Shown here: positions 9,756 to 19,442 of the stretch, piece after piece
How positions within the stretch are numbered: position 1 is the first letter of the stretch
Layout: the number at the start of each line of letters is the position of its first letter
NCBI GenBank assembly: GCA_014529385.2
Contig: CM043953.1
Location: forward strand, 110,368,549-110,432,548
Length of the DNA stretch: 64,000 bases
Direction: 5' to 3'
Source of the DNA: Adiantum capillus-veneris
Lineage: Eukaryota > Streptophyta > Polypodiopsida > Polypodiales > Pteridaceae
Notes under the pieces: generated by a model
Databases searched by the model: none
Told to the model about the DNA's origin: nothing
The model's input: the letters and a program-made list of their open reading frames with translations, nothing else
Made by a program: the position numbers and the translations under genes

Positions 9756-11179
9756 GAATTAACATAATGAATAGGAACCAAAGAGAAGAGCGGCCAGCTG
9801 GGAGAGGTAGGCGACGAAGGCTACAAGTAAGATGCTACAATTGTGATGAAGAGGGTCACTACTTCCCTGATTGTCCTGAACCACCAAGAGAGAGAGGAGG
9901 GATATACCACTTATATGGACGCGCTCGAGGGAAAATAAAAGAAATCCATCAAGAGTGGGCACTAGAAGCACCGCCGCCGCAACAACAGCGGCAACTGTTG
10001 CCTGGAAATGGAGAAGGCAGAGCTATTAACATCATTACCCTTGAGCATCAAGATGTGGATGTTTTGGCCAATAAGAGAGCTAGGCATGATAGGGAGAAAG
10101 AGACAGAAGAAGAGAGGGAAACAAGAGCAAGTAAAGGAAAGGCTAAGGTAGAAGGCAAACCAGAGAGTATCAAGAGGCAGCCAAGAAGAAAAATTGGTCC
10201 AAAGGACTACCTCCTTGGCCAAGGTGTTAAAGACTATTATATTGTCCACGACATACGAAATAAAAAGGCAAATATATCTTTTGGTCAGTTGGTGGCTTTG
10301 AATGCTAAATTGAGGAGGCAGTGGACCAAGTGTGTGAGTACGCGGCTTCCTTCCAAGAAGGAAAAGCATCAAAGCATGGTGTCATCTTTGAGGATTGGTC
10401 ACTTAGTGGATATGGTGCCAATAGTTGAAGCTATGCTAGGAAAGAAGACGGAAGTGCAAGCATATGTGGATGGTGGTGCCCAAGTGTGTGTCATGACCGA
10501 GGCTATCATGAAAGAAGCAGGCATCAAGATGCTAGTGAATGCTTCAATCCGTATGAGGATGGCCAACTACAAAAAGGCAAGGTGTCTTGGAATAGCTGAA
10601 GATGTGAAGATGAAAGTCTTGGGGATTGAATGCTTGGTTGATTGCTACGTGATGCAAGCCGGTGAGAATGCTTATCCGATCATTTTAGGGAGGCCATGGC
10701 TTATAACCCTTAGTGCTAAGAAGGATTGGGGCACGGGCTTGATCACCATCCCCGACAAAGAGAAAGGAAGGACCATTGTCTACAACATGAAGACACACGA
10801 GAGCCGTACACAGCCCCTAGTGGAGATGCAAGATACGGATTTGACAAAAACTACGTCATACAATAGTGATGCTTCGTCTACGACATTAGAAGAAAGTGTA
10901 GAGGAAGGCTTGATGCAATTATGCCCTGATCTTTTTGGGATAAGTGTTGAAAAGGAAGCATTGGTGCATGATGTGAAGGTCAAGGAGGAGGAGGATAGTC
11001 AAAAATCAATTGTAGAGCCTGCCAAAGTGAACGCAAGGAGCATGCTAGGAGAGGACTTGACAGAAAAAGAAAATAAGGAGTATGAAGACATGTTTACACA
11101 GTTTCCAAAGCTATTAGCCACTGAATATATAGAGTTGCAAGGAGCTAAAGGAGTCGAACATAGAATCAATTTGAAATAA
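9710..11179 (+). CDS. Nucleocapsid and aspartic protease (Tat-type element)
   Basis: This 489-codon open frame holds a perfect CCHC zinc knuckle, CYNCDEEGHYFPDC, near 9833-9874. An Arg/Lys-rich linker follows, then the retropepsin. The active site reads AYVDGGAQVCVM (DGGA at 10469-10480), that is, Asp-Gly-Gly instead of Asp-Thr/Ser-Gly. The C-terminal signature ILGRPWL is near 10683-10703. The last third is an acidic connector into RT. Here the protease sits before RT, the normal gypsy order, unlike the G1 family. The frame is open, but its upstream Gag is broken. Confidence 0.8.
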   Translation: MARVLHDLACQLQELRINIMNRNQREERPAGRGRRRRLQVRCYNCDEEGHYFPDCPEPPRERGGIYHLYGRARGKIKEIHQEWALEAPPPQQQRQLLPGNGEGRAINIITLEHQDVDVLANKRARHDREKETEEERETRASKGKAKVEGKPESIKRQPRRKIGPKDYLLGQGVKDYYIVHDIRNKKANISFGQLVALNAKLRRQWTKCVSTRLPSKKEKHQSMVSSLRIGHLVDMVPIVEAMLGKKTEVQAYVDGGAQVCVMTEAIMKEAGIKMLVNASIRMRMANYKKARCLGIAEDVKMKVLGIECLVDCYVMQAGENAYPIILGRPWLITLSAKKDWGTGLITIPDKEKGRTIVYNMKTHESRTQPLVEMQDTDLTKTTSYNSDASSTTLEESVEEGLMQLCPDLFGISVEKEALVHDVKVKEEEDSQKSIVEPAKVNARSMLGEDLTEKENKEYEDMFTQFPKLLATEYIELQGAKGVEHRINLK

Positions 11180-11927
11180 GGTGCCAAGCCAAAGGTTCAA
11201 AAGCTTAGGAGGTTGGGGGTCATTCATGAGAAGGCACTTCGTGAAGAGGTGACGAAGCTTTTGGAAGCAGATTTCATATTTCAAGTAGAGGAGTCTAAAT
11301 GGATCTCTCCAGTTGTTATTGTGCCCAAGAAGAATGGAAGATTTAGGATATGTGTCGATTTCAAACCTTTGAATACTGCCACAAAAAGGAATCTTTATCC
11401 ACTACCCTTCCTAGATGAAAGTCTGAATCATGTTGCAGATCATGAACGTTACTCAATCATGGATGGATTTTTTGGCTACTTTCAGATCTTGATAGCGATT
11501 GAAGATGACCTTCATTACTCCTTGGGGTTGTTTTGCGTACAAAAGAATGCCTTTTGGGCTAGTTAATGCATATGCTACCTTCCAAGGATGGATGAATAGA
11601 GTGTTTGGTCCCTACTTGGGTAAGTTCATTTGCATTTTCATGGATGACATTGGATGTTATAGCTCAAGGGTCACACATTTGGAGAAGCTGAGGTTGAGTT
11701 TTGAAAGGCTTCAACAAGAGGGTGGGCAGCTTAACCCAAAGAAGTGTAAGTTTGCTCATGCCAGAGTCCATTTGCTAGGACATGTGGTTTTCAAAAATGG
11801 AATAGAAGTTGACCCAGAGAAAGTTAAGGCTTTATTGCTTACGGATCCGCCCAACAACACAAAGGATTTGGCATTATTTATGCATAAGCTCAGGTGCTTG
11901 TCACGTTTCTTTTGGATGCTATGTTAG
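11180..11927 (+). pseudogene. Reverse transcriptase (Tat-type element)
   Basis: Two overlapping open segments (11213-11566 and 11499-11927) form an RT broken by one frameshift near 11520. Blocks in order are WISPVVIVPKKNGRFRICVD, MDGFFGYFQI (the usual Y-Q step is degenerate), MPFGLVNAYATFQ, the catalytic IFMDDIGCYS near 11635, and LLGHVVFKNGIEVDPEKV. The FMDD pair is kept. The stop at 11177-11179 between protease and RT also breaks the polyprotein. Confidence 0.85.
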
Positions 11928-11930
11928 TAT

Positions 11931-12433
11931 GTGTATCCTCTCCAAAAATTGAGTCAAAGAGTTCAAGGGTTTGAGTGGAATGAAGACATGCAACAGGATT
12001 TTGATGGTATCAAGGAGGTATTGTGTGCTTTACCAACAGTGAGTCCTCCCGACTTGCAGTTGATTTTCTATGTATCTATAAGTGTGGGGTCACTAGCTTT
12101 TGGGTTGGTTCTCTTACAAAAGCAAGGAAGGAACTTCAAGCCAGTTTATTTTGAGAGCAAGATGAAGAATGTAAGAGAGTTCTCCTACACGAAAATGGAA
12201 CAGTGGGTATTCGCCTTGGTTCTTGCTTGTCAAAGGTTCAAGACCTATCTATTGCCACAAAAGTTCTATGTGCTCACCATTTGAAGCCTAGCAAGCACAT
12301 CTTAAAGTGGACTTTGGAGCTTCAGGAGTATGAGTTTGAGTTTAAAGTGGATCATTCTGTTAAAGCTCACTTGGCAGACATAGTGGTACATAAGGGGGGG
12401 GGGGAGGAAGCTTCCATCTTACCCAAGGGTTGA
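11931..12433 (+). pseudogene. Original retroviral-type RNase H, degenerate (Tat-type element)
   Basis: The segment reads FEWNEDMQQDFDGIKEVL and then a remnant RNase H with SLAFGLVLLQKQG, KPVYFESKM and EQWVFALVLACQRFKTYL. The first catalytic Asp normally found in the opening strand is not seen. Decay of this domain is typical of Tat elements, in which a second RNase H has been added. A frame change near 12280 joins it to 12203-12433. A run of nine G lies at about 12396-12404. Confidence 0.7.
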
Positions 12434-12479
12434 CAAGGATGATCATGAAGGGGAAGTAGATATTAAAGATGCGTATACA

Positions 12480-13056
12480 ATGATGTTTGATGGTGCATAC
12501 AAGAAAGTTCTTCAAAAGGCAAGTGGTGGAGTAGTAATTAAGAACCCAAAAGGCGATGTAATCTTTTCTAGAGCTTACGATCTTGATGAAGCTGAAAGCA
12601 ACAATGAGGCCGAGTATCTCACGCTTTTCCTTGGGTTGAAGCAGTGTATTGAGTTTGGATTGAAGAGGGTCATTGCAAAAGGGGATGCATTGCTAGTCAT
12701 GAATCAGTTGCTTGCTTTGTAGAATGTTAAGAAAGACAAATTTGAAGAAGTGGTTCTATGGCATCAAGAAGCTTTTGCATGAGTTTGAGAAGATACAGTT
12801 TAAGCATGTTCCTCGTGAGCATAATAAAGAAGCTGATGAGTTGGCTAGGGACAAGTTGGATGCCTTGGTAGCTCCTTTAAAGGTCAAGGAAGCCTTGTAT
12901 GCAGGACGGGAATCATTGCAAGATGTAGAAGTATTTCTTGGTAAAGGGCAATGTCCGGGCATGTCAAAGGTTTGGTGTAAGAGAATAGTTGCAAAAGCAA
13001 GAAACTACACATTGCTAAGTGAGAATCTCACGTTTATGGCAAGGATAGCATTTTGA
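12480..13056 (+). pseudogene. Second, archaeal-type RNase H (aRNH) of the Tat lineage
   Basis: The domain opens with MFDGAYKKV, has GGVVIKNPKGDVIF, then NNEAEYLTLFLGLK and AKGDALLVMNQL. After a frameshift near 12715 it continues with FKHVPREHNKEADELA. The four acidic positions (D in FDGA, E in NEAEY, D in KGDAL, D in EADEL) are all present, so the DEDD catalytic set is complete apart from the frameshift. This places the element in the plant Tat clade. The enzyme would remove the RNA strand during reverse transcription. Confidence 0.85.
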
Positions 13057-13694
13057 GAAAAGTGCCGTACAAAGAAGAGATAGGCTTGATTTTGGAGCAC
13101 TACCATGAAGAAACAGGCAATCAAGGCAAGGATCAGGTTGTCTTTCGTGTTTTGAGAGCAGGTTACTGTTGGCCCTCTATGATGAGAGATGCTTATTTTT
13201 GGTGCAAGTCATGCCATGAATGCCAAGTTTTTACAAATTGGAAACTTTTGGCTGAGCCTCAAAAAGCTAAAATGTCTTTTGATGCATTTGCAAAATGGGG
13301 AGTAGATGCTGTAGTTCCAATGCCAAGAACCAACAATGGAAAAAGGTATATCCTTGTGGATGTGGACTATTTGACAAAATGGGTGGAGGCAAGAGCAATA
13401 AAAGATGTAACAACAGGAAGAGTGGCCTCTTTTTTGTATGAACAGGTGTGTTGCAGGTTTGAAGCTCCTATGGTTATCATTTCTGATCATGGACCAGGGT
13501 TTAGGGGAAAACTTGTTGCTTCTCTCATGGAGAAATTGAAAATTCAGCATAGGCATTCTTCTCCTTACTACCCACAATGCAATGGGTTGGTTGAGGACTG
13601 CAATGGTCAAATTGTGAAGATGCTATCAAAGTATGATAGAGAGCATCCTAAAGAGTGGGACTTGGACTTGGAAAAAGTGTTGGTGGGCTTATAG
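13053..13694 (+). CDS. Integrase zinc-binding and catalytic core (Tat-type element)
   Basis: The 213-codon open frame has the HHCC part (HYHEETGNQGKDQ to CKSCHECQ), then the core. The catalytic residues are D in WGVDAVVP, D in ISDHGPGF and E in GLVEDCNG. The middle block reads SDHGP where most families have S-D-N/R-G. The start is internal to the former polyprotein. The frame closes at 13694 and the C-terminal part continues one frame over at 13633-13980. Confidence 0.8.
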   Translation: MRKVPYKEEIGLILEHYHEETGNQGKDQVVFRVLRAGYCWPSMMRDAYFWCKSCHECQVFTNWKLLAEPQKAKMSFDAFAKWGVDAVVPMPRTNNGKRYILVDVDYLTKWVEARAIKDVTTGRVASFLYEQVCCRFEAPMVIISDHGPGFRGKLVASLMEKLKIQHRHSSPYYPQCNGLVEDCNGQIVKMLSKYDREHPKEWDLDLEKVLVGL

Positions 13695-14202
13695 AACTGC
13701 GTATAGAGTGTCGGCACAATTTACACCATATGAGATTGTTTATGGAAAGGAAGCTCTTATGCCCATACAGGTGCAGTTGGATGCCTTGAAGTTGTCGTGC
13801 AGAATGCAAGGTGAGCATAATAACAAGCTACAAGAAAGAATTCTTTCTCTAGAGTTGTTGCGAATGAATATAGAGAAAGCCAATGATTATTATCTTCAAC
13901 AAGCAGAGACAAGGATGGATAAAATGAATAAGAGGCTGCCAAAGAAAGAGATCAAAGAGGGAAATTTAGTGATGAAGTAGGATTCTCGCTTGGATTTTAC
14001 TTTTCAAAAGAAGTTGAGGGACAAATGGTTGGGTCCATACAGAGTGAAGCATGTATTTTCTAATGGCACGTATGAGTTGGAAAAACTGTCTGGTGAACGT
14101 TTGCGCTACAAAATAAATGGTTATAGTTTGAAAAAATACTTTGCGAGGGATGTGGTTCCAGATGAAAATAGTCTCTTGGTTGAGCATAAATGCTCTACCT
14201 AG
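13633..14202 (+). pseudogene. Integrase C-terminal domain (Tat-type element)
   Basis: Two open pieces (13633-13980 and 13990-14202), separated by a single stop at 13978, carry WWAYRTAYR, TPYEIVYGKEALMP and the GPY/F-type segment DKWLGPYRVKHVFSNGTYEL near 14020-14080. No chromodomain follows. The stop at 14200 lies just before the polypurine-like tract and right LTR. Confidence 0.8.
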
Positions 14203-14216
14203 AGGGTGGGCAATGA
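14201..14216 (+). promoter_or_regulatory. Polypurine-like tract before the right LTR
   Basis: AGAGGGTGGGCAATGA precedes the TG of the right LTR. It is purine-rich but interrupted, as is common in Tat and related plant elements. Confidence 0.5.
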
Positions 14217-15518
14217 TGATAGAGCGCTTTTGGCGTGTACAAAGTAGCGTTTATATACATGGTCATAAGTACAAAAAGATGTAAATACATGCATTTGGGA
14301 TCTTTGCAAAGTGGTTTCAAGTTCTAAAAAAGACAACGTGTACACATTGTGAATAGTCAGGTTCGCGTGCTAGAAATCGAACACATGTACATGCCCGGAT
14401 AGGGTATCGAGGCCTTGGATATGGTTCTAGGTGGCTTATTTTGACTCTAAATAATGTGTTTGAGCTTTTTAGAATGTAAATAATGCAAGCGAGAAGTGTG
14501 GGTACTCTCATCCCGCTCGAGAAGTTTGGGACATGCAGTAATTGTCTATTTACGGTGCCTGATTTGCGGTGATGCTTGCACCGCCCTAGAAGTGGTCAAA
14601 AATAGAATGTGGGGATGTGGAAAAGTACTTTGGGTATTAAGGATCAAGCGTACAATATTTGGTGAATTTTGAAGTCCGTTTGGGGTTTTTTCCATGAAAA
14701 ATGCCCACCAGGGGTCAAAATTGGCCAAAACTGGGCCAAAAAAGGTTAAAAAATGGTAAAAAAAGGTGTGAAATGGCTTCAAATTGCCACATCACTCACG
14801 GTGCTGTGATGATCCAGGTTGAGGGAGAACTTTTGAAGAGCAATATCAACACTTTCACCTCTATGTGTGTGGAAGGGAGCAGGGTTCCTACAGGTAATCG
14901 AGTGCAGTCCCGTCGCGTAAGTAGGTGAGACTGCACTAGACTACCTGTAGGAACCCTGCTCCCTTCCACACACACCTATTCTGCACCTACTATTCGCGTT
15001 CTGTTTTCGAGTGTGTGGAGGAGTGAATGAGAGCTTTATCTCTTCAATTTTGCACTTGGGAGAGTCTATGGAAGTTCTGAGGTTTCCATGGATGTGTGTG
15101 TGCAAGGATTTGAGGGAAGAAGGTGCGGCTTTCTGCAAGACTATGTGACCTTGTATCGGTGCCATTAGGGTTGGTGCTACTCCAAAGAGTCCAACAGAGT
15201 GGATTTTGGTGGAGCTTTTGAAATGGTTTGAGAGGGCCTTTTGTGGCTGGAGTTTTTGGGTTTTTGATGGTTTTTTTGTATTTTGGTCACCATCAAGTGT
15301 GATTTCAAGTGTTGATCAACTCGACTCACCTTGTAGTGTCTGCAGGAAGGCAAGGGCTTGTAGGTCGAGGCATTTGGAGTTTGAATTGAACTTGTGGGTA
15401 GTAATTTTATTGAGCTCTTGAGTGGTGGTAGGTGTGGGTTGGAATTCAAGTAAATTTCTTGTGTGGTGTTGAGTTGTCTGAGTGTGTGAGTGTGCGCACG
15501 GCGTCTTTTGCTCCATCA
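14217..15518 (+). repeat. 3' LTR of the Tat-type element, with a fold-back insertion
   Basis: The LTR starts TGATAGAGCGC and ends TTTGCTCCATCA. It is 92 bases longer than the left LTR, which equals the extra inverted segment around 14910-15000. Many scattered substitutions between the LTRs show that the insertion is not recent. Confidence 0.9.
14865..14973. repeat. Inverted repeat (hairpin) inside the 3' LTR
   Basis: Bases 14865-14896 are the exact reverse complement of 14942-14973. The pairing extends with a few mismatches inward to about 14909 and 14929, leaving a spacer of about 19 bases. The left LTR has only one arm of this sequence (around 8383-8425), so the second arm was added as an inverted copy after insertion. 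Confidence 0.85.
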
Positions 15519-15522
15519 ACGT
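15519..15522. repeat. Target-site duplication ACGT, right
   Basis: This matches 7733-7736. Four bases is shorter than the usual five, but copy B of the host element confirms the join. Confidence 0.8.
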
Positions 15523-15783
15523 CTCTTGACCACGACTAATTTATACTTAGTAGAGGATGTCTCTTCATTTGCACAAACTTACCCTCTTGACCAAGATGAC
15601 TACAAACGTCCAGTGATGTTCTTAGTGAACATTTGTGCCTCTAATGATGAGGAAGAGCTACATGATTACACGGATGGCACATATGGTCTCACGGATGATG
15701 ACTTTGTTTTTCTCAACAATGATGAGGATAGGGGTTTAGCCTTAGGGTTACCTCCCCATCTCCACAATATCCTATTCCCTTGA
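15523..15783 (+). pseudogene. Small acidic ORF, 3' part (G1 copy A)
   Basis: This continues the frame cut at 7736 and is open from the junction to the TGA at 15781. It shares QDDY, FLVNIC, NDEE, DYTDGTYGLTDD and DRGL with the intact copy B frame at 44544-44984. The retained reading frame in two diverged copies suggests a protein product. Function unknown; no fold is recognised. Confidence 0.5.
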
Positions 15784-17148
15784 CTCTCCAGGGGGAGTGC
15801 AAATAAATAGGTTAGGGTTCCTTATGTTGTTTGATTGTGTTCAATAAGGGTTGGTGCCTCTCCCATTTATGTGCCTCCTAAGAGGTATTCCTTGTGTTTC
15901 CTAGTGTGTACAGGAAAGTGTTGTTGTTGTTAGGATTTGGTCATTCATGGAATCTTTCTCTCGTTCACTCTTCAAATCAAGCGCGATCATCAACACAAAC
16001 ACGTGTTTCTTGCCCTTGTCTTTGTTTTTGCATCCATGTTTGTCTGCTTTAAATGTGATTGGTAGCACAATATTCCACACATTTGCTTAGATTAAACATT
16101 AGATTCTATATAATTTTCTATCATAAACCCTTGTCTAGGTTTCAGAATCAAGCAGTCTGACTAAGCTAGCTTGACCAAGTCAGGGACCAAGTCAGGAGTT
16201 AGAGATCTTCTCTTAATACCATGGGGAATGCCTTCCTAATAATCAATGGTTACTTTAGGTTCTTAATCTGATTTAGGCAGCATTGTGTGCAATGTACTAG
16301 AGCTTTCTAGTGGGCTTAGTCCCCATTGATCTTTAGCTAAGTATTATAAAGGGAGTTTACTAGTGTGATGAGCTTGTCAAGGGTAACAGTGTTATATGAC
16401 CCCTCAAAGTTACAGAATAGAAATGTTGAAAACGAACAAACAGAAAAATCAAAAGTGTCACAATGTAAAATCTTAAGCTGAAGAGAAATCCCATCTTGAT
16501 TTGGTACTTCACTCACATGTATTGCCTATGGTACTAGATCCCTAGAGGTTCCCAGTGTAAGCGCTTTTCCTTGAAAAGCAAAAAACCCAAGGCATACAAA
16601 ATAAGCACACACACCAAAATTGAATCAATGTGAAAAGACTTTGGGGGGTCAAAGAAAAGGAAATAAGTCAGGCGATGATTTCATGAGCAATTCCTTTTAT
16701 CGTAGCTTAACTACAAGGTCTTCTAGGTATAGCCTCTAATCAGCCCTCAGACATGAAATACTTGGCTCTCGCGATTAAATAGCTTAATTGATCAGAGAAA
16801 ATTGAGAAGCTTGCCGATGGTATTAATAGTTGACCTCTAGTGCCTTTTGACCGTTAAATTAACGACCCCAGATTTGTTTAGTTTTTTATCTTTACAACTG
16901 TTTATGCATTTGATTATATTACAGTTTAATGTTTATTGTTGACAAATTATTTAATATTCTGTTACCAATCAATTTGTCTGCCTACAACTGCATATGCTTT
17001 TTAATTGTATATGAAAATGTAGTTATTGTGCCAATTTTGGTTGATTTTTTAGTGATTGGACTCAAGGCTAAGGACATTCAATCTCGGATGCTCTTCCACC
17101 TCCACGAACGGGCTTCATCTCAATAGCTTTCGAGGAAGGAATCTAGAT
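15784..17148 (+). other. Non-coding 3' region of G1 copy A
   Basis: This region matches 44985-46300 of copy B throughout. I see no convincing coding region. A short open piece at 16929-17126 ends in KAKDIQSRMLFHLHERASS, which copy B echoes as KSKDIQSQMIFHLDKRALL, so a short peptide may once have been encoded here. Confidence 0.4.
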
Positions 17149-17162
17149 CAGGAAGGGGGGCA
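17149..17162 (+). promoter_or_regulatory. Second polypurine tract followed by TG (candidate 3' LTR start)
   Basis: CAGGAAGGGGGGCA is followed by TGTTAACC at 17163. Copy B has the same tract at 46301-46314 and the same TGTTAACC. A TATA box (TATAAA, 17361-17366) lies about 200 bases inside, as expected of an LTR. The LTR end cannot be fixed. Confidence 0.55.
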
Positions 17163-17467
17163 TGTTAACCTTCACAGACACCCTATCAGCCCTGACATAC
17201 GCATATTATTTATTTGATTGAGTAATGGACCCGGCTTGTCAGTCCAACGGGTGTGTAGGTGATCATCGATGAGAGGCGCACCACTTATCTTATTTTTATA
17301 GTAGTTTTGCAACGACCGACCACTGTGGACACCCATGTGTATTCAAATGGGTCGAAATCTTATAAAGGTCCATTTGACCTAAAAATACTCATTCTCTAAG
17401 GTGTGTGTTCCTGCTCCATCTCTGTCTCCTTCTCCTTCACGTGCTCATAGGGGTGTGTGTGTGTATG

Positions 17468-17571
<104 letters not shown>

Positions 17572-17774
17572 CATTGTGGCGGCGGTGAGGCGGTTGAGCA
17601 TGGCATTGGACGGCGGCTCCTTCTTCTTTGCAACATAGGATCCTTAACGACGTAAGGATTGAGCGGTGAGTGACACACCCCTGCAAGGCTCTTCTAGTTG
17701 TGTGTTTACAGCCTTTCAAGGCTCGCACATAGTGCACACACAAGTTCCCAGCTTTGATATGTACGACAAAGGGT

Positions 17775-19130
17775 ACAGTTTGCATGCTTAGAATCATCTT
17801 TGTGATGATGTCGTCTCTCAAACACCAACTAGAATTTGTCACTCTACTTTGGGAGAATAAAATGGACTCAAGAGCAGACATGCTTGCGGCAGCTAAGACT
17901 CCCAAGACCCAAATGAATTAGTCATCCATTTTGGAATGATGTCGTAGGGTAAAAAGGGATTCCCTACTTGCTAAGAAACATAAACTAATGAGTAAGGCTT
18001 TATCTTCTCTACCTCATAGTCGAGGACAACTATGATTTCAAGAGAGAGGTAATGTCATAAAATCTAATCTCTAACTAACCCAAATGATTTTCTCATATTG
18101 AACTGATCATTTCATGTGGGAGAATAAATAGGAACAAGATTTAGAATATAGATAGGTTCTTTTAGATTTATCTCAGCACATGACCAAAGGCAATAGGTCC
18201 AAATGGGAGATGGTCTAGCAAAGAGCAATGCCAACTAATGGAGCTTAAAAGACCTTCGGGTTAGCTTCATTAAAAACTTCCAAAGGTTAGTGTTAAAAGT
18301 CCTTAGACCCAAGACCTTAGAGTATGTTAGACCTTAGACAAGCTAAGCTTGTACTTGAGGTGCTTGTTGTGCTTGAGTTGATTAAGGTGCTTGAGGTGTT
18401 TGCTGACTAAGGTGCTTGTCATGATTATGGGACTAGGGGCTTGAGAAGCTTGAAGTCAAACCAAGGCCTACAATGAGGGAGGCGAGCCATGCAAGTAGGG
18501 AATGAGGGAGAATGACCTTCCCCTCACTCAAGGGACACCCCTTGCTCAAAGAGGCATATGGGACACATGTCAAGCTCCTAGCTAGGTTGCCCCCATAGTG
18601 TGCCTAAAACCTATTGGTTGACTTTGAGAGAGGTCTAATGAGCATTTAGTTTAATTAAATAATTAGCTAGGAATTATCAAGCCCTCTCTCTCAAAGGGGT
18701 AAGGAAGACACTTGTCAAAAGACTACCCATGTTGCTTGAAATGCATTGTACATGTGATTGGCTAAGCCTAGAGGGGTCCAATGAGCTTCAATCATGAGCT
18801 ACAAGGAGGGGTTGACCATGGCAAGGTGGGGGTGTGCTTGGGGGTATACTCTCTCTCACACACACTCACATGCTCTCATTCTCACTTTGTGAAAGTGCAA
18901 AACTCAATCTCCTTCTCCAAGCTTGAGAAGTTGAGAGCCTACACAAACACTCTTGGCTATGGAATGAAAATCCAACCAACAGATATGCTTCAATGCTATG
19001 TTTGCCATCTTCTTCATCTCCATTACTATGTTACTATGCTATGCCAAGCTCTATGAGTAATGGTCTGAGAGGACACTACTTCTTTCTCGTAAGAATCCTT
19101 CTTCTTCCTCTTTCCTACCCTCATTCGGGG
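17775..19130 (+). mobile_element. Relic 3' end and LTR of a chromovirus
   Basis: From GCATGCTTAGAATCAT onward this matches the 3' untranslated region and LTR of the chromoviruses at 23291 and 35224. The polypurine tract CAAGAGAGAGGTAA lies at 18039-18052 and the LTR starts at 18053 with TGTCATAAAATC. It is closer to the minus-strand copy (35224-43971). LTR similarity fades near 19130, just before the LINE. No pol sequence remains. Confidence 0.75.
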
Positions 19131-19442
19131 GATATTTTTTGGCAAGTGTTTTTTTGGGAATCTGACAAGGAGATTCCAAAAATAATTTTTCCTCTTTTCT
19201 CAACTTTATTCTCTCTCTCCTGATCCTCCATTGATCTCTCACAACAGCTCACTCTTTTGATCATAACTTCTTCATCCAAACTCCAATTTCGGTGATCTAT
19301 AGCCTCAATCGAAGAGCAAGAAGCCCTCTACGCATAGATGTAAAGGCAAAAAATTTTAGAGTTATGGAAGACATTTCTGTAACAACATTTCCAAAGTGAA
19401 TAGGTTCAGAAAAATTGACTCTCATCTCTTATTTTACATACA

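Larger units (their letters stand above)
7737..15518 (+). mobile_element. Complete Tat-lineage Ty3/gypsy element with dual RNase H
   Basis: This 7.8-kb element has TG...CA ends, a 4-bp duplication, LTRs at 7737-8946 and 14217-15518, a primer site, and the canonical order Gag, protease, RT, RNase H, a second RNase H of archaeal type, and integrase. The second RNase H is the hallmark of plant Tat elements (the Ogre/Retand group). Several frameshifts make it non-autonomous now. It lies inside the 3' region of G1 copy A, so it is younger than that copy. Confidence 0.9.
1..17280 (+). mobile_element. Ty3/gypsy LTR retrotransposon, family G1 copy A (decayed, interrupted)
   Basis: This is a gypsy-type element read left to right: Gag, acidic linker, reverse transcriptase, RNase H, integrase, protease-like domain, a tail with W[VI]PK motifs, and a long 3' region. 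It enters from the left edge, so the 5' LTR is not visible. It has many frameshifts and stops. Bases 7737-15518 are a younger Tat-type element. The right limit is where similarity to copy B (33597-46430) stops. The two copies match in order and sequence from the integrase C-terminus to this limit, which defines one repeat family. The pol domains are clear; the exact ends are not. Confidence 0.8.
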
